DNA from: an uncultured Lachnospiraceae bacterium
Lineage (GTDB): Bacteria; Bacillota; Clostridia; Lachnospirales; Lachnospiraceae
Assembly (NCBI GenBank): GCA_934402055.1
Contig: CAKRTC010000005.1
Span: 28,723 to 92,722 of the forward strand
DNA: 64,000 bases
Direction of reading: 5' to 3'
Positions 26,135 through 34,229 of the stretch are shown piece by piece (the stretch's first letter is position 1; each line of letters starts with the position of its first letter). The position numbers and the translations under genes are program-made. The notes under the pieces were generated by a model that did no database searches, was not told the DNA's origin, and saw only the letters and a program-made list of their open reading frames with translations.

Positions 26135-27085
26135 ATGAGAAAGAGTTTAAAGAGAGCCGCACTTATTGCAGCAACAGGAGCAATGCTTATAGGAAGCGCA
26201 TTCTCCGCACAGGCTGCTTCGGTATACAACGGACAGTGGTGCCAGGAGTCAAACGGAGGCTGGTGGTACAAGCTTACAGAGGATGGTAAGACCTTCCTTG
26301 CAAACACTTGGTACTGGATCAAGGATGCGGATGGTGTTGTAAGATGCTACTACTTTGATTACAACGGATGGCTTCAGAAAGACAAGACTATCGACGGTGA
26401 GACAGTAGATTCTGACGGACGTTGGGTAAAGAACGGCAAGGTACAGGAGGCAGATGCTTCCAAGGAGTATGCTACAAGCATAGACTTTGCAAAGCTTCAC
26501 CAGACAACAACAAGCAACACAAGCACCAACAAGACAACAACAAGTACAGCAGGACTTAAGAAGAACGGCGGTAAGAAGACATATAAGTCATCCGGTAAGG
26601 GAGATAATCCGAAGTCGGTAGCAGCAACACAGGGCTATACCAACTCCACCGTAACAGGTTCAACCATTACCAACAGCTGGGCTAACTTCCAGTTTACACT
26701 TTCGGGAGCTACTCCTAAGGTTGATACAACAGGATCCGGAACAGATATCTATACAGATTCGGATACAACATCAGATCTGTTTATCACATATTATCCGATG
26801 GATAAGTATACCGCAGGCAATACCAATATAGATACCTTCATCACAGGCTTCCTTGCAGACGCAAGAGGATATAAGGGCGGAGCCAAGGCAGCGGATATAC
26901 AGCTCGGAGCATATACCTTCAAGCAGCTTACAAAGACTGTCAACACACCTGAGGGTAAGATGTACGATAATGCTTATATCAGAGCAATCGACGGAACAAA
27001 CTACGCAATGGTCATCACAGTTGAGAAGAACGGTAATTCACAGGATTATCTGTCATCACTCAAGACCATGGCTAAGGTAAGATAA
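26135..27085 (+). CDS. Secreted protein with cell-wall-binding repeat and uncharacterised C-terminal domain
   Basis: A 316-residue exported protein. The signal peptide is about 1-28 (basic start, hydrophobic core, AQA-A cleavage). Residues ~35-110 carry choline-binding-like wall repeats (GGWWYKLTEDGKTFLANTWYWI, CYYFDYNGWLQKDKTI, DSDGRWVKNGKV). A Thr/Ser/Asn/Lys-rich linker spans ~118-160. A ~150-residue globular domain (about 165-316) follows that I do not recognise. A strong GGGAGGAGAGG box precedes the ATG, and a perfect terminator follows, so the gene is a monocistron. Surface display by non-covalent wall binding is inferred. Confidence 0.8.
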   Translation: MRKSLKRAALIAATGAMLIGSAFSAQAASVYNGQWCQESNGGWWYKLTEDGKTFLANTWYWIKDADGVVRCYYFDYNGWLQKDKTIDGETVDSDGRWVKNGKVQEADASKEYATSIDFAKLHQTTTSNTSTNKTTTSTAGLKKNGGKKTYKSSGKGDNPKSVAATQGYTNSTVTGSTITNSWANFQFTLSGATPKVDTTGSGTDIYTDSDTTSDLFITYYPMDKYTAGNTNIDTFITGFLADARGYKGGAKAADIQLGAYTFKQLTKTVNTPEGKMYDNAYIRAIDGTNYAMVITVEKNGNSQDYLSSLKTMAKVR

Positions 27086-27106
27086 TAGAATTACATAGTT
27101 AATAAG

Positions 27107-27138
27107 ACGATCCCGCAGGATAAAACCTGCGGGATCGT
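27107..27138 (+). terminator. Terminator of the wall-binding protein gene
   Basis: A perfect 13-bp stem, ACGATCCCGCAGG (27107-27119) with CCTGCGGGATCGT (27126-27138), with a 6-base loop and a following TTGTTATGTT tract. Confidence 0.9.
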
Positions 27139-27228
27139 TGTTATGTTAAAGAAAAGATTTACATTGATTATTAATTCTTGGAACTGTCCTAAAAGGCAGC
27201 GAAAACATCTGTATTTGAGATTTTGCAC

Positions 27229-27257
27229 TTGTGGCAATCGACTCAATCAACTATAAT
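27229..27257 (+). promoter_or_regulatory. Sigma-A type promoter for ychF
   Basis: TTGTGG (27229-27234), a 17-base spacer and TATAAT (27252-27257), 55 bases before the ychF ATG. The spacing and -10 are ideal. Confidence 0.7.
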
Positions 27258-27311
27258 CAATTAGTTAATTAGAAAATACTAAGGAAGCAAGTGCGCATAA
27301 AGGAGAATATA

Positions 27312-28409
27312 ATGAAATTAGGTATCGTCGGATTGCCGAATGTCGGTAAATCCACACTTTTCAATTCAATAACCAAGGCAGGCGCAGAGTCGGCAAACTA
27401 TCCGTTCTGCACCATAGATCCGAACGTTGGAGTCGTAGCTGTTCCGGATGAGAGACTTGACAAGCTTACCAAGCTCTACAATTCCAAGAGCACTGTACCG
27501 GCTGTTATAGAGTTTGTAGATATAGCCGGCCTTGTTAAGGGTGCCTCCAAGGGTGAAGGACTCGGCAACCAGTTCCTTGCCAATATCAGAGAGTGCGATG
27601 CCATAATTCATGTTGTAAGATGCTTTGAGGATCCTAATGTAATCCACGTAGAGGGATCTGTAGATCCGATCAGAGATATCGACACCATCAATCTTGAGCT
27701 CATATTTGCCGATATCGAGACACTTGACAAGCGCATCGCAAGAACAGCTAAGCTTGCCAATAACGACAAGACAGCCAAGAAGGAGCTTGAGACACTTAAG
27801 CGCCTTAAGGCAGTGCTTGAGGAGGGCAAGATGGCATCAAGCCTTGAGCCTGAGGATGATGACGAGAAGGCATTTATAGATTCGTTGTATTTGCTTACAA
27901 CTAAGCCCGTCATCTTTGCAGCAAATGTTGCAGAGGATGATCTTGCCGATGACGGAGCCGACAACGAGTATGTACAGAGAGTGCGTGAGTATGCGGCCTC
28001 CACAGGCAACGGAGTATTTGTTATCTCGGCTCGTATCGAGGAAGAGATAGCAGATCTTGATGATGAGGAGAAGGCTGAGTATCTTGAGTCACTCGGCATC
28101 ACAGAGTCAGGTCTCGACAAGCTCATCAAGGCAAGCTATGATTTGCTCGGGCTTATGTCTTTCCTTACCGCAGGAGAGAAGGAGACAAGAGCATGGACCA
28201 TCAAGAAGGGTACCAAGGCTCCTCAGGCAGCAGGTAAGATCCATTCCGATTTTGAGAGAGGTTTCATCAGAGCCGAGGTCATCAATTATCAGGAACTTCT
28301 TGACTGCGGTTCACTTGCAGCAGCAAGAGAGAAGGGCTTGGTTCGCTCCGAGGGTAAGGACTACGTGGTACAGGACGGAGATACCATACTTTTCCGTTTC
28401 AATGTATGA
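27312..28409 (+). CDS. ychF: Redox-regulated ATPase/GTPase YchF (OLA1 family)
   Basis: A 365-residue Obg-like P-loop protein: G1 [15 protein letters not shown]3-like [20 protein letters not shown], a coiled-coil insert around 130-200, and a C-terminal TGS domain ([31 protein letters not shown]). YchF binds ATP in preference to GTP and associates with ribosomes. The ATG at 27312 with AAAGGAG just before it is chosen over an in-frame GTG at 27291. It has its own promoter. Confidence 0.96.
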   Translation: MKLGIVGLPNVGKSTLFNSITKAGAESANYPFCTIDPNVGVVAVPDERLDKLTKLYNSKSTVPAVIEFVDIAGLVKGASKGEGLGNQFLANIRECDAIIHVVRCFEDPNVIHVEGSVDPIRDIDTINLELIFADIETLDKRIARTAKLANNDKTAKKELETLKRLKAVLEEGKMASSLEPEDDDEKAFIDSLYLLTTKPVIFAANVAEDDLADDGADNEYVQRVREYAASTGNGVFVISARIEEEIADLDDEEKAEYLESLGITESGLDKLIKASYDLLGLMSFLTAGEKETRAWTIKKGTKAPQAAGKIHSDFERGFIRAEVINYQELLDCGSLAAAREKGLVRSEGKDYVVQDGDTILFRFNV

Positions 28410-28473
28410 TAATTGCCGCTTGGCAATCAGATTTTATATAGAATTTTAAAGTTTAGGGGTCAGTTATAGGTAT

Positions 28474-28584
28474 ATGTCTAATTCATTTTTGATTTTTTAT
28501 GCTCTTGTGGCTATTATGTTATTGGCTTTATCAAAGAAGTTTGTTTGTGCGGTTTTGGAATTGGTAAGAGAGATCTTCAGATAA
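28474..28584 (+). CDS. Putative 36-residue membrane peptide
   Basis: An ORF too short for usual gene calling: MSNSFLIFYALVAIMLLALS, then a basic end (KKFVCAVLELVREIFR). One hydrophobic helix spans about 5-20, with a positively charged tail. AGGGGT lies 12 bases upstream, a little far. A strong terminator follows 62 bases after the stop, so the ORF fits a compact transcription unit of its own. Size and make-up resemble small toxins of type I systems or small membrane regulators, but I recognise no family. It could be fortuitous. Confidence 0.35.
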   Translation: MSNSFLIFYALVAIMLLALSKKFVCAVLELVREIFR

Positions 28585-28645
28585 GCAGGTATCAGAGCCG
28601 GTACGATTTCTTTTGATTACAAGATAATATAAGTTATAAAATAAG

Positions 28646-28690
28646 AAAGCACTTTCATGAATGCAGGTAGCATTCACGAAAGTGCTTTTT
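28646..28690. terminator. Strong hairpin terminator, usable on both strands
   Basis: AAAGCACTTTC (from 28646) pairs with GAAAGTGCTTT (to 28688), and inner TGAATGC pairs with GCATTCA. A TTTTT tract ends it on the plus strand, with an A-rich tract on the other side. The ychF-Hpt gap of 372 bases contains this, the 36-codon ORF and nothing else I can identify. Confidence 0.88.
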
Positions 28691-28781
28691 ACAGTTTGCG
28701 CGCCATGGGCACACTCTGACGGGTGCAATAGGACGGCACACATTATTTCATCAATAATAGCAATATGAGCAGGCAGACGAA

Positions 28782-29156
28782 TCAGTCCTTTTCTGCAGAA
28801 AATCGGCTGAGGGTATCAATGACCAGACTGTAAGCATCCTTAAGTTCTCCGACAAGTCCGGCATCAGGAGTTACATCGGTCTTGCCGCGAAGCTGCTCGG
28901 TGAGTTCTGAGGAAGCCTTACATAGGCGTGTAAAGCCTAAGTTTGCAGCAATTCCCTTCATGGTATGCGCAGCCTGAAATATCTGTTGTGTATCATTGTT
29001 TTCAAGAGCAGCGAGCATAGCATCCATGGTTTTATCTGAAGGAAATTTCATTATAAACTTCTCAACAAGAGCATCATTCATCATCCTTGACAATGCATCA
29101 TCGTAATCTCCGCCAAGTGTTTCAAAGCATTCACGTAATTCCATTGTTTCCTCCAA
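28782..29156 (-). CDS. Stand-alone Hpt (histidine phosphotransfer) domain protein
   Basis: A 124-residue helical protein with the Hpt signature QAAHTMKGIAANLGF, where H64 would carry the phosphate, and a preceding DALVEKFIMKFPSDKTMDAMLAAL helix. Hpt proteins relay phosphate between hybrid kinases and response regulators. No hybrid kinase or regulator is adjacent, so its partners are elsewhere in the genome. GGAGGAAAC lies directly before the start. It is alone between two terminators. Confidence 0.88.
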   Translation of the reverse strand: MEETMELRECFETLGGDYDDALSRMMNDALVEKFIMKFPSDKTMDAMLAALENNDTQQIFQAAHTMKGIAANLGFTRLCKASSELTEQLRGKTDVTPDAGLVGELKDAYSLVIDTLSRFSAEKD

Positions 29157-29283
29157 GTAAGTGATAATCTGTTTTTGATCCTATATGTCGTTTTATATTA
29201 AAATCGACATCTTTATGTCTATATACACAGACAATAAGATAATAGCATAAGTAAGTATTGAATTCTATAAAAGGCATGTCATA

Positions 29284-29330
29284 TGAAAAAAAATACTTCC
29301 CTACCACTAAAAGACTTAGTGGTAGAGAAG
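29284..29330 (-). terminator. Terminator of the ABC/DUF4340 operon
   Basis: On the minus strand, CTTC plus CTACCACTAA pairs with TTAGTGGTAG plus GAAG around an AAGTC-type loop (29296-29330), followed by a TATTTTTTTT tract. It ends the four-gene operon. Confidence 0.88.
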
Positions 29331-29366
29331 TTAAATAGGTAAAGCTTTGTTTTTATGAACCGTAGT

Positions 29367-30827
29367 TTAACCTAAAACTATCGAATAAACCGCCTCGCAA
29401 AGAGCAACAACACTCTTACGGGATACAAGCTTGCTGCTCTTGTCCGGAGAAACAAGTATGCAGTCACTGCCGTTATAACGGTAGATGTCGAGAGTTTCAT
29501 CAGGATGAGAACTGTCGGAGCTCTTAAGGTGTATGCTGAGCTCTTTCTTTAATGCAGGAGTCTCATCTGTAACAGCAGTTGCCTTAACAGCTTCTATGGC
29601 ACTCTGAATATTGCTTATGTCCACGGTGCTGCCGTTATAGCTCCAGTCTGTTCCGCCTACAAGCTTCTTATCGCCTGTAAATGTATAAGTATTTCCGTCA
29701 AGCTCAAAATCTATACTCTCTGCCTTATCAAAACCTGAAGGAATGAGTTCGGATTTTACGAAGTCGCCCAATTTTGCTGCGGTAATAGTCTTATAATCCT
29801 CATCGCTGAGTTTGTATACGAGCTTGGAATCATTAAAGCGTATGTAGGTACTTGCGCTGCTCTCTTTATCGGAGTCGGCATCAGATGTTGCATCGGCTGT
29901 GTCCTCGGAGCTATCCTCCAATAGTTTTCCTTGTGCATCAAACTTATCCTTGTCCTTTGGATCTATACCTATGCTGAAGCTGTATTCACCGGTTTCGCCT
30001 GTTTTTTTACCCTTGTCGTCTGTCTTAGGATAGCTTATATCGACAGAGAGTACAGGCTGATCGAGACCGTATTCTCCGAGCTTGTCCTCACTGAAGTTAT
30101 GATCCACGCAGTTATCAAGAGAGACTTCCGAAACCGCCTCGAGATAGCTCTTAACTTTTTCGGAATCAAGTGCCTCATTATTGCAATAGTAAACATCTTC
30201 ATCACTGTAGGCAGCGGAATTATTTATATTATAGCTGATACTGTATTCTGTATCTATTTCGCTTCCGGATACCTTGATGCTGTCTGCGGTCTCAGGGGCA
30301 GGGATCTCGTCTGACTTTGTAAAGTAATCCAGAGTCTTGTTGAAGGCATCAAGAGGATCGGTCTTTACCAGATATACATTGCCGTCATCAATGGAGACAT
30401 AACGCTCCTGATCCATGGTGCTGAAACCGCCGAGTTTGACAGTATAATCCTTATCGGAGGTACTGAAGCTTATGGTGCATTCTGGTTGATCGAGACCGTA
30501 ATCCGAGAGCTTCTCAGGTTCCTCAATAATGAAGCTTACGCCGAATTCCTCGAAGAGCTTAAGCAGCTCGTTTATCTTATCTTCGTCAACCGGAAGGCTT
30601 GCGTCATCATCACTCTGCCATACTCCGTCTTTTTTACTGAAGGAGAGCTTACTGCCGTCATGCTCCCAGGAGAGCTTGGCAACATCATCACTCGGAACTT
30701 CAAGCACTATATCATCGCTTGCCTTGATCTTTTCCTTCTTTATCTCATGACTGCTTACAATGATGGTTGCGATACACACAACAGCAAGTACGGCAAGCAG
30801 TATACCTAACTTTTTCAGCTTATCCAT
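29367..30827 (-). CDS. DUF4340 domain protein (ABC-linked)
   Basis: A 486-residue protein with one N-terminal transmembrane helix (about 7-25) and a long outside part with repeated DUF4340-type units. The first reads KLSWEHDGSKLSFSKKDGVW, then SDYGLDQPECTISFSTSDKDYTVKLGG; a second GEYGLDQPVLSVDISY lies near residue 250. About 30 Asp/Ser-rich residues around 310-335 form a linker. DUF4340 genes regularly follow GldG-like genes; function is unknown. It overlaps the GldG-like gene by 8 bases and is last in the operon. Confidence 0.88.
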   Translation of the reverse strand: MDKLKKLGILLAVLAVVCIATIIVSSHEIKKEKIKASDDIVLEVPSDDVAKLSWEHDGSKLSFSKKDGVWQSDDDASLPVDEDKINELLKLFEEFGVSFIIEEPEKLSDYGLDQPECTISFSTSDKDYTVKLGGFSTMDQERYVSIDDGNVYLVKTDPLDAFNKTLDYFTKSDEIPAPETADSIKVSGSEIDTEYSISYNINNSAAYSDEDVYYCNNEALDSEKVKSYLEAVSEVSLDNCVDHNFSEDKLGEYGLDQPVLSVDISYPKTDDKGKKTGETGEYSFSIGIDPKDKDKFDAQGKLLEDSSEDTADATSDADSDKESSASTYIRFNDSKLVYKLSDEDYKTITAAKLGDFVKSELIPSGFDKAESIDFELDGNTYTFTGDKKLVGGTDWSYNGSTVDISNIQSAIEAVKATAVTDETPALKKELSIHLKSSDSSHPDETLDIYRYNGSDCILVSPDKSSKLVSRKSVVALCEAVYSIVLG

Positions 30828-32220
30828 TTTTCTTTCTCCTCCTTACAAGCACTACGGCAATACCGGCAGCAACGAAGAAAACAGGGATAATGCCTATCAT
30901 GATTGCTTTAAGCAAAGCGGCGTCGGATGCATTTATTGTAAGGTAATTATATCCTAATGACTTTGTTCTGATAGCTATATGTTCGTCGTCACCTATAAGC
31001 GAGCTTAAGGCATTCATGCAGAAGTTAAGGTTGGCACCTGATGAGTATGCGTTATAAAGCTCGTCGGTAAATGCTGAGGAGGATACCCAGATGATCTTGC
31101 CTTCGTTTTCTGTGCTTACAGAAACAGCAAGTGCAAACGGTCCTGATGCGTCGCCGGCTTCCTTTTCATAGCTTTTGATATTAAGACCGTCAGCCTTGCA
31201 GAATGAATCATCGGATGTGACTAAGAGCTCCTTGGCATGAGAGGTATCGGATACCTTCATTCCCTGGGCTATGGCAACGACTACTTTGTAATTGTCATTA
31301 ACGATAGGATCTGTTATATCACTGTTCTCTATATCGGGAAGCAATACATACGGAGCCTGCAATGCATAGTGCTCTCTGTCTCCTTCGACTACCACACCGT
31401 CTACAGGCTCAACTCCGTAGTCTGCCATGAGTGAGTACAGATTGCTGAGTGTTCCGCTTTGTGTAGGACCGGCAAATACGAAGAGCTTGCCTCCCATGGC
31501 AGTGTAGTTTTTAAGCATATCGCATTCTGTCTCGGAAATATCGCTTGCAGGAGCGTTGATTATGATGCAGTCGGCATCCTCAGGGATATTATCCTCGTTA
31601 AGTAGGGATATGGACTCAATATCGGCGTTGTCCTTTTTGATCTCATTTTTAAGATTGTCGCTGAGCTCGGCTTCGCCGTGACCCGTAAGAGTGTATACAT
31701 GAGACGAATCATCACTTACCACATAATTAATGGCAGAGGTGATCTGACCCTCGCCGTCAAAGGAGTAGCTCTGTGTATAATAGCTCGAATCAATATCACT
31801 GAGATATATGCTGTCAAAGCCTATATAACGGCTGCGGTCACCGCATTCAACGACAAGACTGTTGTTAGCAACGGTATCATCTGTATATTGTGACGCAAAT
31901 GTCGGAAATACATCAGGATTCTTCCTTGTCAGATGTATATGATCGGACATGGCATCATATTTATTGAGCAGGTTTTCAAGAACAGCGTCCTCCTTGCCGT
32001 CCTGAACTATCCAATAGATATCAACGTCCTTATCGAGCGCATTGACAACTGCCTTTGTATTGCTTGTTACCGAATAGAGCTTCTGCGAGCTGATATCAAG
32101 CTTTGTAAGATTGTCAGGAAGGACAGATACAAATATATTGAGCACAACAAGTATGGCAAGCACTATGGCTGTAGCTGCAAGTGAATACATACCGCCGCGC
32201 AGCGCATTTTTATTTTTCAT
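30820..32220 (-). CDS. GldG-like ABC transporter auxiliary protein
   Basis: A 466-residue protein of the 'uncharacterised ABC transport system involved in gliding motility' family (GldG, DUF7088/ABC_transp_aux-like). It has an N-terminal helix (about 12-34), a large outside part with KLDISSQKLYSVTSNTKAVVNAL, a Rossmann-like stretch DADCIIINAPASDISETECDMLKNY and GGKLFVFAGPT, and a C-terminal helix before RRRKKNG. Gliding itself is not expected in this lineage. It abuts the permease gene (shared base at 32220). Confidence 0.88.
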   Translation of the reverse strand: MKNKNALRGGMYSLAATAIVLAILVVLNIFVSVLPDNLTKLDISSQKLYSVTSNTKAVVNALDKDVDIYWIVQDGKEDAVLENLLNKYDAMSDHIHLTRKNPDVFPTFASQYTDDTVANNSLVVECGDRSRYIGFDSIYLSDIDSSYYTQSYSFDGEGQITSAINYVVSDDSSHVYTLTGHGEAELSDNLKNEIKKDNADIESISLLNEDNIPEDADCIIINAPASDISETECDMLKNYTAMGGKLFVFAGPTQSGTLSNLYSLMADYGVEPVDGVVVEGDREHYALQAPYVLLPDIENSDITDPIVNDNYKVVVAIAQGMKVSDTSHAKELLVTSDDSFCKADGLNIKSYEKEAGDASGPFALAVSVSTENEGKIIWVSSSAFTDELYNAYSSGANLNFCMNALSSLIGDDEHIAIRTKSLGYNYLTINASDAALLKAIMIGIIPVFFVAAGIAVVLVRRRKKNG

Positions 32221-33083
32221 CAGTTGTACCTCCTTTTCTCAAGAGACTGTACGGTAAGAAATAAGAAAAATGCCGCAACGCTTAAGTAAAATACCACGGA
32301 GCCTATATCAAATACTCCGTTTACAAAGGTGGCGAATCTTGAGAATAATGAAAGCTTTGACATTATGGCAGGAACAAGTCCTGTGTAAATATCGGATTTC
32401 AGATAATAGCTTATGCCGAGTGCAAGAATGATCACTATAAATAATACACAGGCGATATTGTCATTTTTTGTGCAATAGTAGACTACCAGAGCAAGGATAG
32501 CGACACAGATCATAAGCACTATCAATGAACCGAAAGCCGAAGAGGAGACCTGCTCGGCAAGACTGACACTAAAGTAGTTAAAAAGCAGTATCGGTATGGT
32601 AATGCCGGCGGCAATACCTTGATTTTCGGTTAGAGACGAAATAAACATGCCCACCGCTATCATTGCAGCTCCCATCAGAAAAAATGCGAGCAATGCACCA
32701 TAGGATGTAAGCAGATATACCTCACCGAAATGAGCAAAGATCATCGGATAAATCGCAATAACGGCGAGCGGAACAAAGAATACAAGCAATACCGCAAGGA
32801 ATTTGCCGATGACTATGTTCGAAGCCGTTATAGGCAGCGAATATAAGAGCTTATCTGTACGCTGTCTTTTTTCGTCCGAGATGATACGCATGGTAAGTAT
32901 AGGGAGTATGACAACTGTTACTATACAGATAAACTGCAAAACATACTCAAAATTGGCAACTGCGGATTGTATATTGTACAGCATTGCTCCAATGCCGGTG
33001 AATATGAGCAAGAATGCGCAGAACAGATAAGTTATAAATGAGTGCAGGTAAGCCTTAAGCTCATGCCTGAATATAGCAATCAT
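32220..33083 (-). CDS. ABC-2 type permease, GldF-like
   Basis: A 287-residue membrane protein with six predicted helices. It begins MIAIFRHELKAYLHSFITYLFCAFLLIFTGIGA and contains ILPILTMRIISDEKRQRTDKLLYSLPITASNIVIGKFL, typical of ABC-2 permeases. It forms the channel for the ATPase encoded immediately upstream (4-base overlap) and for the GldG-like partner downstream. The substrate is unknown. Confidence 0.9.
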   Translation of the reverse strand: MIAIFRHELKAYLHSFITYLFCAFLLIFTGIGAMLYNIQSAVANFEYVLQFICIVTVVILPILTMRIISDEKRQRTDKLLYSLPITASNIVIGKFLAVLLVFFVPLAVIAIYPMIFAHFGEVYLLTSYGALLAFFLMGAAMIAVGMFISSLTENQGIAAGITIPILLFNYFSVSLAEQVSSSAFGSLIVLMICVAILALVVYYCTKNDNIACVLFIVIILALGISYYLKSDIYTGLVPAIMSKLSLFSRFATFVNGVFDIGSVVFYLSVAAFFLFLTVQSLEKRRYN

Positions 33084-34036
33084 GCTTCTTTGACCTCACT
33101 TTCTTCGGAGCTTGTAAGCTCTAGGAATATTTCTTCAAGATCTGCCTTGTGAGAACTGATCTCATATATAGGGAGCTTTTTTTCGGCAAAACTTAAGACA
33201 AGCTCGCAGCAGATATCGTTAAGCTCCTGTTTATCGGTCTGTGCATTTACAGTGATTCCGTCTGAACAGTCCTCAATGTCATAGCTTAGGATATGTTCAT
33301 CACCCTTAAGCAGTTCATCAGCCTCGGCCTTTGTGGCACGAACCTTAAAGCTTATGCTTCCGGAAGCTGTCATAACATCCTCAAGTCCGGCTGTTGTGTT
33401 ATACGCAACAAGCTTACCGTGCGACAGTATAAGCACCTTATCGCAGATGGCCTGTACTTCGGACAGTATGTGAGAGCTGAATATGACAGTGTGAGTTTCA
33501 CCAAGCTTGCGGATAAGCTCTCGTATCTCGATTATCTGTAAGGGATCGAGACCTACGGTCGGCTCATCCAGGATTATAAGCTTGGGGTCTCCGAGCAGAG
33601 CCTCGGCTATACCTACTCTCTGTCTGTATCCCTTTGATAATGAAGAGATAAGTCTGCCGCGCATAGGTGTAAGACCGGTCTTTTCAATAACATCCTCTAT
33701 ACCGGCCTTAAACTTGTCACCCTTAAGTCCTTTGGCTTCGGCTACAAAACGAAGATATTCTTCGGGAGTCTCACTGACGTAGAGCGGAGGGATCTCGGGA
33801 AGGTAACCTATAAGCTTTTTTGCGGTTTCGGGTTCTTCGAAAATATCGTGACCGTCTATGCTGACGCTTCCTTCTGTGGCGGAAAGACAGCCGGTTATGA
33901 TATTCATGGTAGTGGATTTACCGGCTCCGTTGGGACCGAGAAAACCGTATACATGACCGTCGTCTATCTCAAAGGACAGATCGTCGACAGCCTTGAAGCT
34001 GCCGTAGCATTTGGTCAAATGCTCTATTTTGATCAT
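33080..34036 (-). CDS. ABC transporter ATP-binding protein, GldA-like
   Basis: An ATPase of 318 residues: Walker A GPNGAGKST, Q-loop near EIPPLYVSETPEEYL, signature LSKGYRQRVGIAEAL, Walker B LIILDEPTVGLDP and switch HILSEV. A ~100-residue C-terminal domain follows, as in drug/gliding-type ABC-2 systems. I start it at the ATG complementing 34034-34036 (MIKIEHLTKCYG), with GAGAGGTG just before it; an upstream in-frame start would add five residues. It is first in the operon ATPase-permease-GldG-DUF4340. Confidence 0.93.
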   Translation of the reverse strand: MIKIEHLTKCYGSFKAVDDLSFEIDDGHVYGFLGPNGAGKSTTMNIITGCLSATEGSVSIDGHDIFEEPETAKKLIGYLPEIPPLYVSETPEEYLRFVAEAKGLKGDKFKAGIEDVIEKTGLTPMRGRLISSLSKGYRQRVGIAEALLGDPKLIILDEPTVGLDPLQIIEIRELIRKLGETHTVIFSSHILSEVQAICDKVLILSHGKLVAYNTTAGLEDVMTASGSISFKVRATKAEADELLKGDEHILSYDIEDCSDGITVNAQTDKQELNDICCELVLSFAEKKLPIYEISSHKADLEEIFLELTSSEESEVKEA

Positions 34037-34142
34037 AAAAACACCTCTCATTTGTTTTTTCTTGATGGTAGGCAGAAAATGTGACTTAACGGTGAAGTTT
34101 TAATGGAGATGCTGTGTACAAAGCCTTGAAGCGTATTCTTCA

Positions 34143-34171
34143 TTGAAAAAAAAGGCCTTATATGCTATGAT
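34143..34171 (+). promoter_or_regulatory. Promoter of secDF-tgt-yajC
   Basis: TTGAAA (34143-34148), a 17-base spacer and TATGAT (34166-34171), about 58 bases before the secDF ATG. Confidence 0.72.
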
Positions 34172-34229
34172 ATTTTAGTTTTATCAGCGAATGCTGAAAG
34201 TAGAGAAAAAGTAAGGCAGGTAATGTTAA

